The notes beneath the pieces were generated by a model that made no database searches, was not told the origin of the DNA, and was given only the letters and a program-made list of their open reading frames with translations. From Actinomycetes bacterium (GTDB taxonomy: Bacteria > Actinomycetota > Acidimicrobiia > Acidimicrobiales > Palsa-688), in assembly GCA_021828475.1 (NCBI GenBank), contig JAJZIY010000008.1:18397-82396 (forward strand): a DNA stretch of 64,000 bases, given 5' to 3'. The number at the start of each line of letters is the position of its first letter. Position 1 is the first letter of the stretch. Shown here piece after piece: positions 33,765 to 43,801 of the stretch. A program made the translations under genes and the position numbers.

Positions 33765-34814
33765 TCAGAGGCCCAGCTCGGCGCGCACCGCGGCGAGGTC
33801 GGCGTCCACAGCGGTCGGCACCGCGATCTGCCCGATTGCGATGTCGGGGTCTTTCAACCCGTGGCCCGTGAGCACGCAGACGACGCGGCTGCCCTCGGGG
33901 ACTCCCACCTTCAGCAACCCGGCCACCGACGCCGCCGACGCCGGCTCGCAGAAAACGGACTCTTCGCGGGCCAGGAACCGGTAGGCAGCGAGGATTTCCT
34001 CGTCGGTCACGGCATCGATGAGCCCACCGGATTCCGAAGCGGCCGCGCTCGCCCCGTACCAGGAGGCGGGCTTGCCGATCCGGATGGCCGTTGCGACCGT
34101 CTCGGGCTTGTCGACGGGGTGGCCGAGGACGATCGGCGCCGCCCCGGCGGCCTGGAAGCCGAACATCCGTGGAAGCCGACGGCACCGGCCGGCGTCCTGG
34201 TACTCCCGGTACCCCTTCCAATAGGCCGTGATATTGCCGGCATTGCCGACGGGCATGCAGTTGACGTCGGGAGCGTCGCCGAGAACGTCGACAACCTCGA
34301 AGGCACCTGTCTTCTGGCCCTCGATACGGTACGGGTTGATCGAGTTGACCACCGTCACCGGCTCGACTTCGGCCAACTGGCGGACCAAGGCCAGCGCCCT
34401 GTCGAAGTTGCCGCGGACCTGCACCACGCGCGCTCCGTGCACGAGCGCCTGGGCCAGCTTGCCCAGGGCGATGTAACCGTCGGGTATGAGGACGACGCAG
34501 GTCATCCCGGCACGGGCCGCATAGGCTGCCGCCGACGCCGAGGTATTTCCGGTGGACCCGCACACGACAGCCTTGGCGCCTTCCTCGAGCGCCTTGGATA
34601 TGGCGACCGTCATACCCCTGTCCTTGAACGACCCGGTGGGGTTGGCACCCTCGACTTTCAGCCAGATTTCAGCTCCGGCCCGCTCGGAGAGCCGGGGGGC
34701 CGGCACCAACGGCGTGTTGCCTTCGTGAAGCGTCACCACCGGGGTCGTAGCGCTTACGGGGAGGTGTTCGCGGTATGCCTCTATGAGCCCGTGCCACCTG
34801 GGGGCGGTGTTCAC
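33765..34814 (-). CDS. thrC: Threonine synthase
   Basis: PLP enzyme converting O-phosphohomoserine to threonine. 349 residues with the PLP lysine in [18 protein letters not shown] for the phosphate loop, and [16 protein letters not shown]. The start is GTG at 34814, overlapping the hom stop by 4 nt (GTGA). Homoserine kinase (thrB), usually next in actinobacteria, is not here: the region to rho has no ORF. Confidence 0.95.
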   Translation of the reverse strand: MNTAPRWHGLIEAYREHLPVSATTPVVTLHEGNTPLVPAPRLSERAGAEIWLKVEGANPTGSFKDRGMTVAISKALEEGAKAVVCGSTGNTSASAAAYAARAGMTCVVLIPDGYIALGKLAQALVHGARVVQVRGNFDRALALVRQLAEVEPVTVVNSINPYRIEGQKTGAFEVVDVLGDAPDVNCMPVGNAGNITAYWKGYREYQDAGRCRRLPRMFGFQAAGAAPIVLGHPVDKPETVATAIRIGKPASWYGASAAASESGGLIDAVTDEEILAAYRFLAREESVFCEPASAASVAGLLKVGVPEGSRVVCVLTGHGLKDPDIAIGQIAVPTAVDADLAAVRAELGL

Positions 34815-36220
34815 GGCCCGACCACCCGCACCAGGCCGCCGATGCGGCGCACGGCGTCCAACTGGTGGATCTCGTGCAGGCAGGCCTGCATGTCCCTCTC
34901 GAACGCCGGGTGCGTCACGAAAACGAGGTGGGCCTCGCCGTCCTCGTCGCGCGCGACCGCGGCGCCGGAGGAGTGGCCCGCCTGGCCCGGGGGCAGCGAG
35001 CCGGCACCGTGCGAGGTGTCCTGCTCCATCGAACGCACCGAGACGCTGTGGCGGCCGAGCACCCCGGCTATGGCTGCCAGGACCCCCGAACGGTCGGCCA
35101 CGTACAGGCTCAGGTAGTAGGCGCAGCGGAGGTCGTCGATCGGCGTGAGCGGGACCTCGTACAGCTCCATCTTGCGGGCCGCGCCCCTCACGGTCAGGTT
35201 GTGGGCGGCATCGACGAGGTCGCCCAGGACGGCGCTCGCCGTCGGCGGCCCGCCTGCTCCCCGCCCGAGCAGCATCAGCTGACCGACGGAGTCGCCCTCT
35301 ATGAAAACGGCATTGAAAGAGTCCCGGACCGCTGCCAGGGGGTGCTCCTGGGGCACCATCGCCGGGTGGACCCGCACGGCCAGGGACCGGCCCGGGCCGG
35401 CCTCGACGACCGCCAGCAGCTTTATGACGAAGCCGAGCCGGCGTGCCGCTGCCATGTCCTGCCCGCCGATGCCCGATATGCCCTCGCGGTAGACATCCCC
35501 GGCCACGACCTTGGCACCGAATGCCACGTTGGCCAGGATCGCCGCCTTTGCCGCTGCGTCGAAACCCTCGACGTCGGCCGTTGGGTCGCGCTCGGCGTAG
35601 CCCAGGCCCTGGGCCTCGGCCAGGGCCTCCTGGTAGCTGGCTCCGGAGCTGTCCATGCGGCTCAGGATGTAGTTGGTGGTGCCGTTGACGATGCCGGTGA
35701 CCCGGTGGATGCGCTCGCCGGCCAGCGACTCCCGCAGGGCCCTGATGAGGGGTATGCCACCGGCCACGGCCGCTTCGAAGAGCAGGTCCACCCCGGCGGC
35801 GCTCGCCGCGTCCCAGAGCTCCCCGCCGTGGTTGGCCAGGAGCTCCTTGTTGGCGCTCACGACAGGCTTGCCGCTGCGCAGCGCCCGCAGGACCAGGTCC
35901 CGGGCCGGCGAGATGCCACCCATGACCTCGACGACCACGTCGATCGTCGGGTCCGAGACCACCTGGGCCGCGTCCGTGGTCAGCAGGTCGGCGAGGCCGG
36001 GCACGTCGCGCTCCTTGGCCAGGGAGCGCACCGCCACCCTGGCCAGCTCGAGGCGTATGCCGGTCCGCTCGGTGATGCGCTTGACGTCGGTGACGAGCAG
36101 CCGCGCCAGGGCTGCGCCGACGTTGCCGCAACCGAGCAGGCCGACGCGCACGGTCGGGCGGCCGGCGGGCCCTTCGTCGCGCTCTGTGAGGGACGCCTCT
36201 TGGGATGGGTCTTGGGTCAT
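34811..36220 (-). CDS. hom: Homoserine dehydrogenase with C-terminal ACT domain
   Basis: Reduces aspartate semialdehyde to homoserine. NAD(P)-binding [12 protein letters not shown], the catalytic region with [10 protein letters not shown] and the [11 protein letters not shown] motif are present. A C-terminal ACT domain (about 365-469) suggests threonine feedback control. I chose ATG 36220 (MTQDPSQ); a longer frame to 36268 adds an unconvincing N-terminus. 78 nt after lysA. Confidence 0.95.
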   Translation of the reverse strand: MTQDPSQEASLTERDEGPAGRPTVRVGLLGCGNVGAALARLLVTDVKRITERTGIRLELARVAVRSLAKERDVPGLADLLTTDAAQVVSDPTIDVVVEVMGGISPARDLVLRALRSGKPVVSANKELLANHGGELWDAASAAGVDLLFEAAVAGGIPLIRALRESLAGERIHRVTGIVNGTTNYILSRMDSSGASYQEALAEAQGLGYAERDPTADVEGFDAAAKAAILANVAFGAKVVAGDVYREGISGIGGQDMAAARRLGFVIKLLAVVEAGPGRSLAVRVHPAMVPQEHPLAAVRDSFNAVFIEGDSVGQLMLLGRGAGGPPTASAVLGDLVDAAHNLTVRGAARKMELYEVPLTPIDDLRCAYYLSLYVADRSGVLAAIAGVLGRHSVSVRSMEQDTSHGAGSLPPGQAGHSSGAAVARDEDGEAHLVFVTHPAFERDMQACLHEIHQLDAVRRIGGLVRVVGP

Positions 36221-36298
36221 GGCTATGACTGGGCAGGCTAGCCAGCCCGGAAGGGGCCCGGCCACCAAGGCCGGCCGGCACCCGCCCGGCCGGGCCGG

Positions 36299-37651
36299 CT
36301 ACTGGTCGAGGGCCATCAGGTCGGCGTAGGTCTCGCGGCGCACCACGACGCGCCAGGCACCGTCGGCCACGAACACGACCGGGGGGCGCGGCACCTTGTT
36401 GTAGTTGGACGCCATGGAGTGACCGTAGGCACCGGTGACGGGGGTGGCCAGGATGTCGCCCACGGCCAGGTCCGACGGTACCGCGGCGTCGCGCACGAGC
36501 AGGTCACCGGACTCGCAGTGCTTGCCGACGACGGTCACCGTCCGCGGACGCTGGGCAAGCACCTCTCGGGGCAGGAAGGCTTCGTACCCGGACCCGTAGA
36601 GGACGGGCCGGGGGTTGTCGCTCATCCCGCCGTCGACGCTCACGTAGGTGCGCAGGCCGGGCAGCTCCTTCACCGTCCCCACCCTGTAGCACGTCAAAGC
36701 CGCCGCGGCCGCCACGGCGCGTCCGGGCTCGGCCGAGAGCACGATATGGTCACCGATGCCCGCCGCCCTTGCGGCCTGCCTCACCGCACCTGCCCACTGC
36801 GAGATCGTGGGCGCCTCCTCCCCGCCGACGTAGGCAACGCCGAGGCCGCCCCCGACGCACAGCTCCTCGAGGCCAAGGCCGGCGAAGAAGGGCCCGAGCA
36901 CGGAGAGCTCCCTGTCGAAGCTCTCCAGGGAGAAGATCTGCGACCCGATGTGGGCGTGGATGCCCACGAGACGGGCGCCGCTGCCGGGGCGCGTCAGGCG
37001 CTCGACCGCTTCCGCTGCGGCGCCGGACGCCAACCCGAAGCCGAACTTCGAGTCGTCCTGGCCGGTCATCACGTACTCATGGGTGTGCGCCTCGATACCG
37101 GGCGTTACGCGTACCAGGACGCTGGGGAGGGCGGCGCCGGCCGCCCCACCGGCGTGCAACGACGCCAGCCTGTCGATCTCGCCGAAAGAGTCGACGACGA
37201 TCCGGCCGACGCCGGCGCTCACCGCCGCCTCGATCTCCTCCACGGACTTGTTGTTGCCGTGCAGCACGAGCCTCTCGGCCGGCACCCCGGCGGCCAGGGC
37301 CACAGCCATCTCGCCCCCGGTGGCGACGTCGATGCAGCAGCCCTCCTCGTAGGCAAGGCGTGCCATCGCCTTGCAGAGGAAGGCCTTGGACGCGTAGGCC
37401 ACCCGGCTGCCGAACGCCTCCCTCGCCTCGCGGCAACGCGCCCGCAGGTGCTCCTCGTCGTAGACGAACACAGGGGTACCCACCTCGTCGGCGAGCTCGA
37501 CGACATCAACCCCGGCCAGGGTCAGGCGACCCTCGGCACTCACACCGGCACTGTCCGGCAGCAGGCGCGTGGGCAGTGGCCCCGAGGGGTGCGGGACGGC
37601 AGGGGCCGGAGTCTCCCCGGGCAGCATGCCGGTGGCGGGGTCGGGCATCAT
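36299..37651 (-). CDS. lysA: Diaminopimelate decarboxylase
   Basis: Last step of lysine synthesis, PLP-dependent. The Schiff-base Lys is in [32 protein letters not shown] and the active-site Cys region CESGDLL follow. Start chosen at the double ATG 37651/37648; about 450 residues. First gene of the lysA-hom-thrC group. In many actinobacteria argS precedes it; here a tRNA-Arg gene and an accessory island do. Confidence 0.95.
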   Translation of the reverse strand: MMPDPATGMLPGETPAPAVPHPSGPLPTRLLPDSAGVSAEGRLTLAGVDVVELADEVGTPVFVYDEEHLRARCREAREAFGSRVAYASKAFLCKAMARLAYEEGCCIDVATGGEMAVALAAGVPAERLVLHGNNKSVEEIEAAVSAGVGRIVVDSFGEIDRLASLHAGGAAGAALPSVLVRVTPGIEAHTHEYVMTGQDDSKFGFGLASGAAAEAVERLTRPGSGARLVGIHAHIGSQIFSLESFDRELSVLGPFFAGLGLEELCVGGGLGVAYVGGEEAPTISQWAGAVRQAARAAGIGDHIVLSAEPGRAVAAAAALTCYRVGTVKELPGLRTYVSVDGGMSDNPRPVLYGSGYEAFLPREVLAQRPRTVTVVGKHCESGDLLVRDAAVPSDLAVGDILATPVTGAYGHSMASNYNKVPRPPVVFVADGAWRVVVRRETYADLMALDQ

Positions 37652-37797
37652 GGGCCACCCATGCTGCCAGGGCCCGCGGCCCCGCGCCACACGCTGGCAC
37701 ACCGCCCGGCTCGGCATGCGGCCCGGCGCGGCCGCCTGCCGCCCGGCGCGGCCGCCGTCCGAGCCCTCCCGGGCACAGCACTATGCTGGGGTGGGCT

Positions 37798-37869
37798 GCC
37801 CTCGTAGCTCAGGGGATAGAGCACCGGCCTCCGGAGCCGGGGGCGCAGGTTCGAATCCTGCCGGGGGCA
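37798..37869 (+). tRNA. tRNA-Arg (anticodon CCG)
   Basis: A full cloverleaf can be drawn. The acceptor stem GCCCTCG pairs with CGGGGGC (one G-T pair), the D stem is GCTC/GAGC, and the anticodon stem CCGGC/GCCGG encloses loop CTCCGGA with anticodon CCG. The T arm is GCAGG/CCTGC around TTCGAAT. CCA is not encoded. It reads CGG codons, which are frequent in this genome. Its 3' end faces the accessory island and is a plausible integration site. Confidence 0.96.
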
Positions 37870-37914
37870 CGCAACGCAACGCGACCAACCAGTCCTCCCC
37901 ACTTCTCGGTGCGG

Positions 37915-38152
37915 CGGACTGGGTAGTCTCGCTGCCGAGATCGTAGAGGGTGGCTGCGACATCGATGGCGCTGTCGGCCGGCTGGTAGACGACGTCGAGC
38001 TGTAGCGAGTCGAACAGCGCCCGCAGTTCGCCCTGTGGCGCTGCGTCGAGCGAGCTGGCGAAGATCGGCAAGCGGTCCAGTAACGGGGCGACGTCGGCCG
38101 ACGTGGGCGCCTCTCTCGCCGAGACGCCGTGCGCTGCGGCCGGGCTTGGCAC
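37915..38152 (-). pseudogene. C-terminal remnant of a large serine recombinase
   Basis: In one minus-strand frame the segment reads LLDRLPIFASSLDAAP, then LRALFDSLQLDVVYQP and IDVAATLYD. This resembles the last part of actinobacterial serine recombinases (LFDAFQLEIRYD-type endings). There is no catalytic domain and no start of its own; the frame continues from the upstream conjugation-gene remnant after a frame change near 38150 and runs into the tRNA gene. I read it as what is left of the integrase of the element inserted at this tRNA. Based on motif memory only. Confidence 0.5.
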
Positions 38153-39020
38153 AGGAGAGCCCGTAGCGGACGGCGACCTCGAAGGCGGGGAGGTCGCTCG
38201 CCTTGTGGACCGCGTGACGCATGTCGGCCGTCCCCATCTGGTCAGGGACCGGAGGCCGCGCGGGGGTACTCCGCCAGGCGGCGAGCACCCGGGGGATGAG
38301 TGCGGTAGGCCGGCCGGTCTGAAGTAACCGGGCGGCTCGGATGAGCATGCGGGTGGAGCGGGAACCGGCGGGGCGGACGAGGACCTGGACCAGTCCCTGC
38401 TCGTCGCCTCCCCAGGAGCCGAGTGCGCCGATCACGGTGCGAAGCGGATCGACGACATGGTCGGTGCCGAGTGGGAGCCAGGCCGGTGCCGCGAGCCGCA
38501 GCTCACCGCAGGAGGTGAGCCGACCGGCGAGGTTCGGGCGGTGGGCGTCGCGGACCTGGCACTGTGCGCCCGGCCAAGCCGAGGAGACGGCCTGGGCGAC
38601 GGCGTGCGCCGAGATGCCCGCGGACACCCAGAGCCGCAGACCGATGCCTTCACCGGACCCCTCCATCTCGAAGACGACGTGGCCGGTGGGACGAAGCAGG
38701 TGGCGCTTGGCGGCCAGCACCGGGTGGAGGTTCCGCCAGAAGGCGAGCGCACCCTTCGCCTCGACGACAGCCGGCATCGCCACCTCGACGAGCTGGCCAA
38801 CGGTCGGTGGCCGGAGACGGCCAAGCACTCGAATGACCACCCAGGCGGCCATCAGCCCCAGAACGGCGATCACCACCGGCACGGCGATGGGCAGGACCTG
38901 GTTGGCGAAGTGGGCGAGATGGTGGCCGGGTCTTTCCACCAGGCGTCGGGGTGGGCGAGGAAGTGGGCGAGCGGGCCGTGGGGCAGGCTCGGGGACGGTG
39001 CGGGGGCAGTCGGTGGCAAT
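38150..39020 (-). pseudogene. N-terminal remnant of a conjugation/type IV secretion ATPase-like gene
   Basis: About 290 codons. It has one N-terminal membrane helix (VLPIAVPVVIAVLGLMAAWVV), then a soluble region (AFWRNLHPVLAAKRHLL; VRPAGSRSTRMLIRAARLLQ) like the front half of VirD4/TraD-type proteins of actinobacterial integrative elements. The Walker ATPase part is absent; homology stops near 38150, where the frame is joined to recombinase-like sequence. A strong AGGAGG (39026-39031) sits 5 nt before an ATT codon at 39018-39020, exactly where an ATG is expected, so the start itself may be mutated. Confidence 0.5.
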
Positions 39021-39177
39021 GGGATCCTCCTGTGATCGATGGCTGTCTGCGGGAGGACCCGACCGAAACCGAAAACCTCCACACATAAGAACAGGGGGGT
39101 CCTCGCGCGAACACCGGGAAGGCGTCCGGAGTCGAGACAGAACAAGCTGCTACGCTGGGAGAACGAAAAGCGCCTAT

Positions 39178-39540
39178 TTGTCGAGGTCTGGGGCTGCGGA
39201 CGAGTTCGAGCAGGAGGGTCGCGCCATCGAGGCGACCCTCGCTCGGGGCCAGGCCGCCCGACTCGCACCGCATAGGGCCGCGCTCATCGAGTCGCTCACC
39301 GCCATGCGCAGCGACGCCGAACTGGCGCTCCACCAGGCGATCTACGAGGCGAACCCGGACGGCTGCTCATGGCGGCTGCTCGCCAAGTTCACCGACATGT
39401 CCTGGCAGACCCTGCACCGCCGCTACCGGGGGCGACCGACCAGGATGCGACCGCCGCCCGACAAGGACACCTGGCTTCGCAGCCGACGGCAGGGCGGAAG
39501 GGTCGTCACATCGTCGTTCGACGAGAACTGGTGGTCGTGA
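39178..39540 (+). CDS. Small helix-turn-helix-like protein
   Basis: I do not recognise the family. The frame gives a believable 120-residue helical protein: EEGRAIEATL-like N-terminal helices, then DAELALHQAIYEA, and a probable DNA-binding HTH with WRLLAKFTDMSWQTLHRRYRG. The start is uncertain; TTG 39178 is the best visible candidate and no good Shine-Dalgarno precedes it. It lies divergent from the conjugation-gene remnant and may be a regulator or mobile-element accessory gene. Confidence 0.5.
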   Translation: MSRSGAADEFEQEGRAIEATLARGQAARLAPHRAALIESLTAMRSDAELALHQAIYEANPDGCSWRLLAKFTDMSWQTLHRRYRGRPTRMRPPPDKDTWLRSRRQGGRVVTSSFDENWWS

Positions 39541-39791
39541 CGCGCGCTGCCGGCGGGGACTCGATGGCCAGAGGCCGCCTCTTGTCGGCTCCTGGGCCCC
39601 AGCCGGATCGGTAGGTCCCGCGCCGGTCCCGTCCGGCGAGGTAGAACCTATCCGTGCCCCAGCAAGCTCCGCCGAGACTGTCACACCGCCTCACTACCCT
39701 GCCCTCGTGTCCCTTTCGGACGGTCCAGCGCACCTTGGTCACCATCTCGGACCTCCCGCTCCGCACTAACGCGAGATAGGAAGACCGTGCA

Positions 39792-41036
39792 ATGGTCGCG
39801 ACTCAAGCTGCCCTATTCGAAATGCAGAAGCTCATCGAGCCGTCCACGGCCCGCCTTGGGGTATTCGACGACAACCGGTCCAAGGCAATCCACCGCTGGT
39901 ACCCCTTTATCGAGGGATACAGCGCCGACCTTGTCGAAGCGGCCCTAATCGACGTCGGCGGCAAAGACGTCCACGTGCTCGACCCATTCGGTGGGTCGGG
40001 TACGACTGCCCTGACGGCGTCCGCCCTGGGCTTCGACTGCTCATTCTGTGAGGTCAACCCGTACCTAGCGTGGGTAGCGGAGGTCAAAGTCAACGTCGCC
40101 CGGGCTGCCGCCGAAAGCCCCGATCTCGGGCTGCTGGGTGATCTCGCCGCTGTCTTGGACGCGGGCGGCAAATTCGGGGCACCGCCCGGAGACCATCCCT
40201 TGCTCGATGTTGATGCTCACCGACACTTCTTCCCGCGCGGCGTGGCCAGTCGCATCCTTGGACTTCTGGCGTGGATCGACGCCAACCTGACGGCCCCACT
40301 GGACGACTTAGCGCGATTGGCCGTGACCACGTCTCTCATTCCCGCGAGCAACATGGTGCGCCGTACCGATTTGCGCAAGCGGCACACAGGCGATGCCCCA
40401 CCAGCTCATCTGGAATCGACCGTTGCATCGCAGCTGCGGATGATCCAAGCAGACGTCATTGAAGCCGCCCCGAAGTTGGGAGGCTGTGCCGTGCGGGTTG
40501 CCGCTGACGCCCGCACGCTGACGCCACAGCCCCATCCCTTTACGACCATCGTTACCTCGCCCCCGTACCTAAACGGAACCAACTATTGCCGCAACACCAA
40601 ACTGGAGCTTTTTTCGCTTGGCCTGCTTGAGGAGGCCGAGTTGGCGGAGCTGCGAGTGAGATCCATCACAGCTGGCATCAACAACGTGTCCAAGCGGCGC
40701 GCTGCACCAACGCTGACCGACGACGTCGAACAGGTCGCACAGCAGCTGGATTCAGTGGCTTATGATAGGCGTATTCCAGCCCTGGTGCGCCTGTACTTCT
40801 CCGATATGCAGGTAGTGTTCGAGCGCGTGCGATCGGCGTCGGCTCTCGGCGCTGCGTGGCTGCTGGACATCGGCGACAGCCGCTTTGCTGGTGTCAGCGT
40901 TCCGACGCCCGAACTTCTTGTATCGGTCGCATCGTCCGTTGGCTGGCGACTCGAAACCACTCGGACGTTACGAGAGCGGAAGTCGTATGATGGCACGCCG
41001 CTCACGCAGGTGCTGCTCTCGCTGAGGGCGGCCTAG
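39792..41036 (+). CDS. DNA amino-methyltransferase (first of a pair)
   Basis: SAM-dependent N6-adenine or N4-cytosine DNA methyltransferase, 414 residues. The SAM-binding motif LDPFGGSGTT is near residue 60 and the catalytic TSPPYLN near 255. The roughly 190-residue gap between them would hold the target-recognition region (alpha-type order). AGGA precedes the ATG. Codon use is visibly less GC-biased than in flanking housekeeping genes (TTA, CTA and GTA occur), which suggests transfer. It is followed after a single nucleotide by a second methyltransferase, and the pair faces an HNH nuclease. Confidence 0.85.
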   Translation: MVATQAALFEMQKLIEPSTARLGVFDDNRSKAIHRWYPFIEGYSADLVEAALIDVGGKDVHVLDPFGGSGTTALTASALGFDCSFCEVNPYLAWVAEVKVNVARAAAESPDLGLLGDLAAVLDAGGKFGAPPGDHPLLDVDAHRHFFPRGVASRILGLLAWIDANLTAPLDDLARLAVTTSLIPASNMVRRTDLRKRHTGDAPPAHLESTVASQLRMIQADVIEAAPKLGGCAVRVAADARTLTPQPHPFTTIVTSPPYLNGTNYCRNTKLELFSLGLLEEAELAELRVRSITAGINNVSKRRAAPTLTDDVEQVAQQLDSVAYDRRIPALVRLYFSDMQVVFERVRSASALGAAWLLDIGDSRFAGVSVPTPELLVSVASSVGWRLETTRTLRERKSYDGTPLTQVLLSLRAA

Positions 41037-41037
41037 G

Positions 41038-42213
41038 ATGCAATTGCACTTGCTCGCCGATGGCATCGGCCCTCGACCGACCGGTGATCTAGTCAGCCGC
41101 GCCGAAGCATTCTGCGTGGAGGCTCCATACCGGCAGCCTCCCTTCAATATGCGCAATTGGGGTGGTCCCCTGCATTCACTCTGTTCTTACCAGGGGAAGC
41201 TGAAGCCCAGCATCGCCGCGTTCCTCGTCTCCTGGTTTAGCGAGCCGGGCGACCGTGTGCTCGACCCGATGTCGGGTGTCGGAAGCGTACCACTCGAAGC
41301 CCGACGGCAGGGCCGGGTCGGTATCGGCAACGACCTGAGTCCACTTGCTGCGACCGTCTCGGCGGCGAAGCTTGTACCATTCGATACGGATGATGTTGAT
41401 GACGTGCTCGGGCGACTGACGAAGCGGCTCGACGAAGATACCCCGCTAAGCGTCTTAGAACGGAGCGTCGATGTCGACTTCGGGCTGAATGGGCCGATAC
41501 ACTCGTACTTTCACCCTGAGACGCTGCGAGAAGTCCTGGTAGCCCGCCACTTCTTTCTTACCGAGCCATCTAACGGTGCAGCGCATGACGTTGTGCGCTC
41601 AAACGTGTTGCACATCCTGCACGGTAACCGTCCTTACGCGCTGTCGCGACGGTCGCATCCGGTTACTCCGCTCGCTCCAACGGGGGAGTTCGAGTACCGA
41701 TCGCTGACACGACAACTCAAAGCTCGCATTCATCGCATCTTGCCGGAACTGCTGGCACTCATAAGCCAACCTGACGGCCAGGCCTATCAGCAGGACTTCC
41801 GTACACTGGAGCTGGAATCACCGGTCGACGCGATCTTGACGTCGCCGCCATTCGCCAAGTCGCTCCGCTTCTGGTCCATGAACTGGATGCGGCTTTGGTT
41901 CGCCGGTTGGGACCCAATCGACTTTCAGACTGAGCCGAAGCGCTACCTCGAAACCGAGCAGATGACCAGCTTCGACGCTTACTCCGACTTCGCGCGCTCA
42001 TCCGCCCGACTGTTGAAAGACGGTGGCATCCTCGTGATGCACCTCGGCGAAACTGCCACACTGAACATGGTTGACCACATCCGTCCGCATCTCGCTCCCT
42101 TGTTTGACATTGCGTTTACTGGTCGAGAGTGCGTCTTGGATACTGAGTCCCACGGGCTTAGTGACAAGGGTGCAACCACCGCTCACTGGTACCTGTTCGC
42201 CCAGAAGTGCTAA
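41038..42213 (+). CDS. DNA amino-methyltransferase (second of a pair)
   Basis: 391 residues. SAM motif LDPMSGVGSVPLEA is near residue 80 and catalytic ILTSPPFAKS near 260, so it is a complete enzyme with a different recognition region from the first. Two methyltransferases beside one nuclease are typical when the recognition site is asymmetric and each strand needs its own enzyme. The ATG follows the first gene with one nucleotide between (TAG-G-ATG). Its TAA overlaps the TAG of the convergent nuclease gene in the 4-nt string CTAA. Confidence 0.85.
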   Translation: MQLHLLADGIGPRPTGDLVSRAEAFCVEAPYRQPPFNMRNWGGPLHSLCSYQGKLKPSIAAFLVSWFSEPGDRVLDPMSGVGSVPLEARRQGRVGIGNDLSPLAATVSAAKLVPFDTDDVDDVLGRLTKRLDEDTPLSVLERSVDVDFGLNGPIHSYFHPETLREVLVARHFFLTEPSNGAAHDVVRSNVLHILHGNRPYALSRRSHPVTPLAPTGEFEYRSLTRQLKARIHRILPELLALISQPDGQAYQQDFRTLELESPVDAILTSPPFAKSLRFWSMNWMRLWFAGWDPIDFQTEPKRYLETEQMTSFDAYSDFARSSARLLKDGGILVMHLGETATLNMVDHIRPHLAPLFDIAFTGRECVLDTESHGLSDKGATTAHWYLFAQKC

Positions 42214-43535
42214 GTCAGCCGCTGCTGCCGCTCCTTTCCTAGGTCTATCGAAACGCCGTCCGGTAGCGCGCTCAGGGTCTTTTGCAGTGCCTTGACCAGC
42301 AAGTCGGCAGCTTGTTTGCCGTCTCGGACTCGCTGCAACTCGGGCTGCTGCAAGAACTCGTCGAAGAACCAACCAAGGCGGGCCCGTAACAAATTGATGG
42401 CTTCGATGTTTGGGCTGGGATCCCTGAGCTCGTCCAGCGTCAGCTTGGTGATAGCGGCCAACCGCCTCAGCTCGTCCTCCGTGTAGAACGCGACCGGTGG
42501 CCTATCCCGCTTTTCGGAGTTGTGCGTACAGCACAGACAGGTTGCAGTTCCATCGAGAGGCCATAAGAGGGCCAGAGGTCGGGTGTGGTCCAGATGCATG
42601 TCGTTTGGGCTGGCGAGGGCCGTCCCGCATTTGAAGCATCGTCCACCGAAACGCGTCCAGACATCATCGGCCAGCTCGCGTCCCGTCTGCAGTCTATATA
42701 TTAACTGGGGCGATCCTTTGTATAGGTGGTCCAGCAGGAATTCAATCGCCCGACGACGGGCAGCATCTTCTTTCATCTGGGCTGCCGTTCGTTGCGGGTT
42801 CAACGCAGCATTCACCGCGAACTTCTTGCAGAAACGGCATTCGAGCTGGAATCCATAGGTCAATTCCACCACTTCGCCGGTGCGCGCATCGCGGATGCGG
42901 CCGAAGCCGGTGTGGGAACACGGCAGTCTGTGCTGAGCCTTGCAGTGGTTGGAGAAGCTGAGGTGTGCTCGCTCGTCGTCAATGTTCACGGGCAGGTAGC
43001 GTCCACAGCGATTACAGGACTTCAAAGAGATCATCGCTGCACGATGTACCACTGCCAACCCTTCATCGCCGACCCGGACGATGCCCTGTCCGTCGGGAGG
43101 ATAGAAGTTGGCTTCGGGTGCAAAACGCCACATATTGGGCAGCAGAGCGGGGCGAGCATCGTCGAGATACTCATGCTCGACTCGCCCGCAAAGCATGTCG
43201 AAGGTGGCCACATGGGTCGGACCTTCTGCTCGGAAGATGAGGCGGATGGTGCCTTGACCGGCATCCGGTGCCAGCCACTGGCTGCCAACCTTGCCCCAGT
43301 TCGGCATTACCGCGTTCTGCAGCAGGACGCTCCGAGGAAGATCCCCCTCGAGGCTGATCGCGACATCGCCACCAGTCGTGAACCACCCTCCGAAGCCCAG
43401 TCGGTCACCAGGCTCGGACCCAGGGAAGCTGAACTCGTAGCGCAGCTCTTGGCCGTCCTTTAGGTAGTACCCATTGACCTCATCGAACTGCATCTCGACC
43501 GCACTGCTGGCCGAGAATCCCGACCGACGGGTCAT
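42210..43535 (-). CDS. HNH restriction endonuclease with zinc-binding modules
   Basis: Predicted restriction nuclease of the methyltransferase cassette. The C-terminal third has a zinc-bound HNH (beta-beta-alpha metal) site: CFKCG, then HLDHTRPLALLWP, CLCC and THNSEKRDRP. A second Cys/His cluster lies upstream (CNRCGRY ... HCKAQH ... CSH; CRFCKKF). The first 150 residues look like a beta-sandwich (FGGWFTTGGDVAISLEG) I cannot name. Start uncertain: ATG 43535 gives 441 residues; ATGs at 43592 and 43493 are alternatives. Tail-to-tail with the second methyltransferase, overlapping by 4 nt. Recognition sequence unknown. Confidence 0.75.
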   Translation of the reverse strand: MTRRSGFSASSAVEMQFDEVNGYYLKDGQELRYEFSFPGSEPGDRLGFGGWFTTGGDVAISLEGDLPRSVLLQNAVMPNWGKVGSQWLAPDAGQGTIRLIFRAEGPTHVATFDMLCGRVEHEYLDDARPALLPNMWRFAPEANFYPPDGQGIVRVGDEGLAVVHRAAMISLKSCNRCGRYLPVNIDDERAHLSFSNHCKAQHRLPCSHTGFGRIRDARTGEVVELTYGFQLECRFCKKFAVNAALNPQRTAAQMKEDAARRRAIEFLLDHLYKGSPQLIYRLQTGRELADDVWTRFGGRCFKCGTALASPNDMHLDHTRPLALLWPLDGTATCLCCTHNSEKRDRPPVAFYTEDELRRLAAITKLTLDELRDPSPNIEAINLLRARLGWFFDEFLQQPELQRVRDGKQAADLLVKALQKTLSALPDGVSIDLGKERQQRLT

Positions 43536-43801
43536 GGGCCTACGGCGGCCTGCCCACGTTGCCTTGCCTGGCAGCTTGTCGTCGCGTGGCATGCGGACCT
43601 TCGGCGGCTGGGCCAGGGGGACGCGACCGTCTGCCGCAAGCGATGCATCGCGCCGCTCGCTGCGACAGCGAGCACCACTACCGTAGGCGCGTCGGCGGCC
43701 GGCGTGCGTGACATGGCGCCTTCCAGACCCCGCTGCAGGCCGATGTGGCGCTTGCCAGGTCATTGGATCGTGGGTCCACAACCTGACGGGGGACCATGGC
43801 C

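Noticed and set aside
33765..36281. An 838-codon minus-strand frame spanning thrC and hom
   Set aside because: Only its last 349 codons are a protein (ThrC). The front part is a shifted reading of hom.
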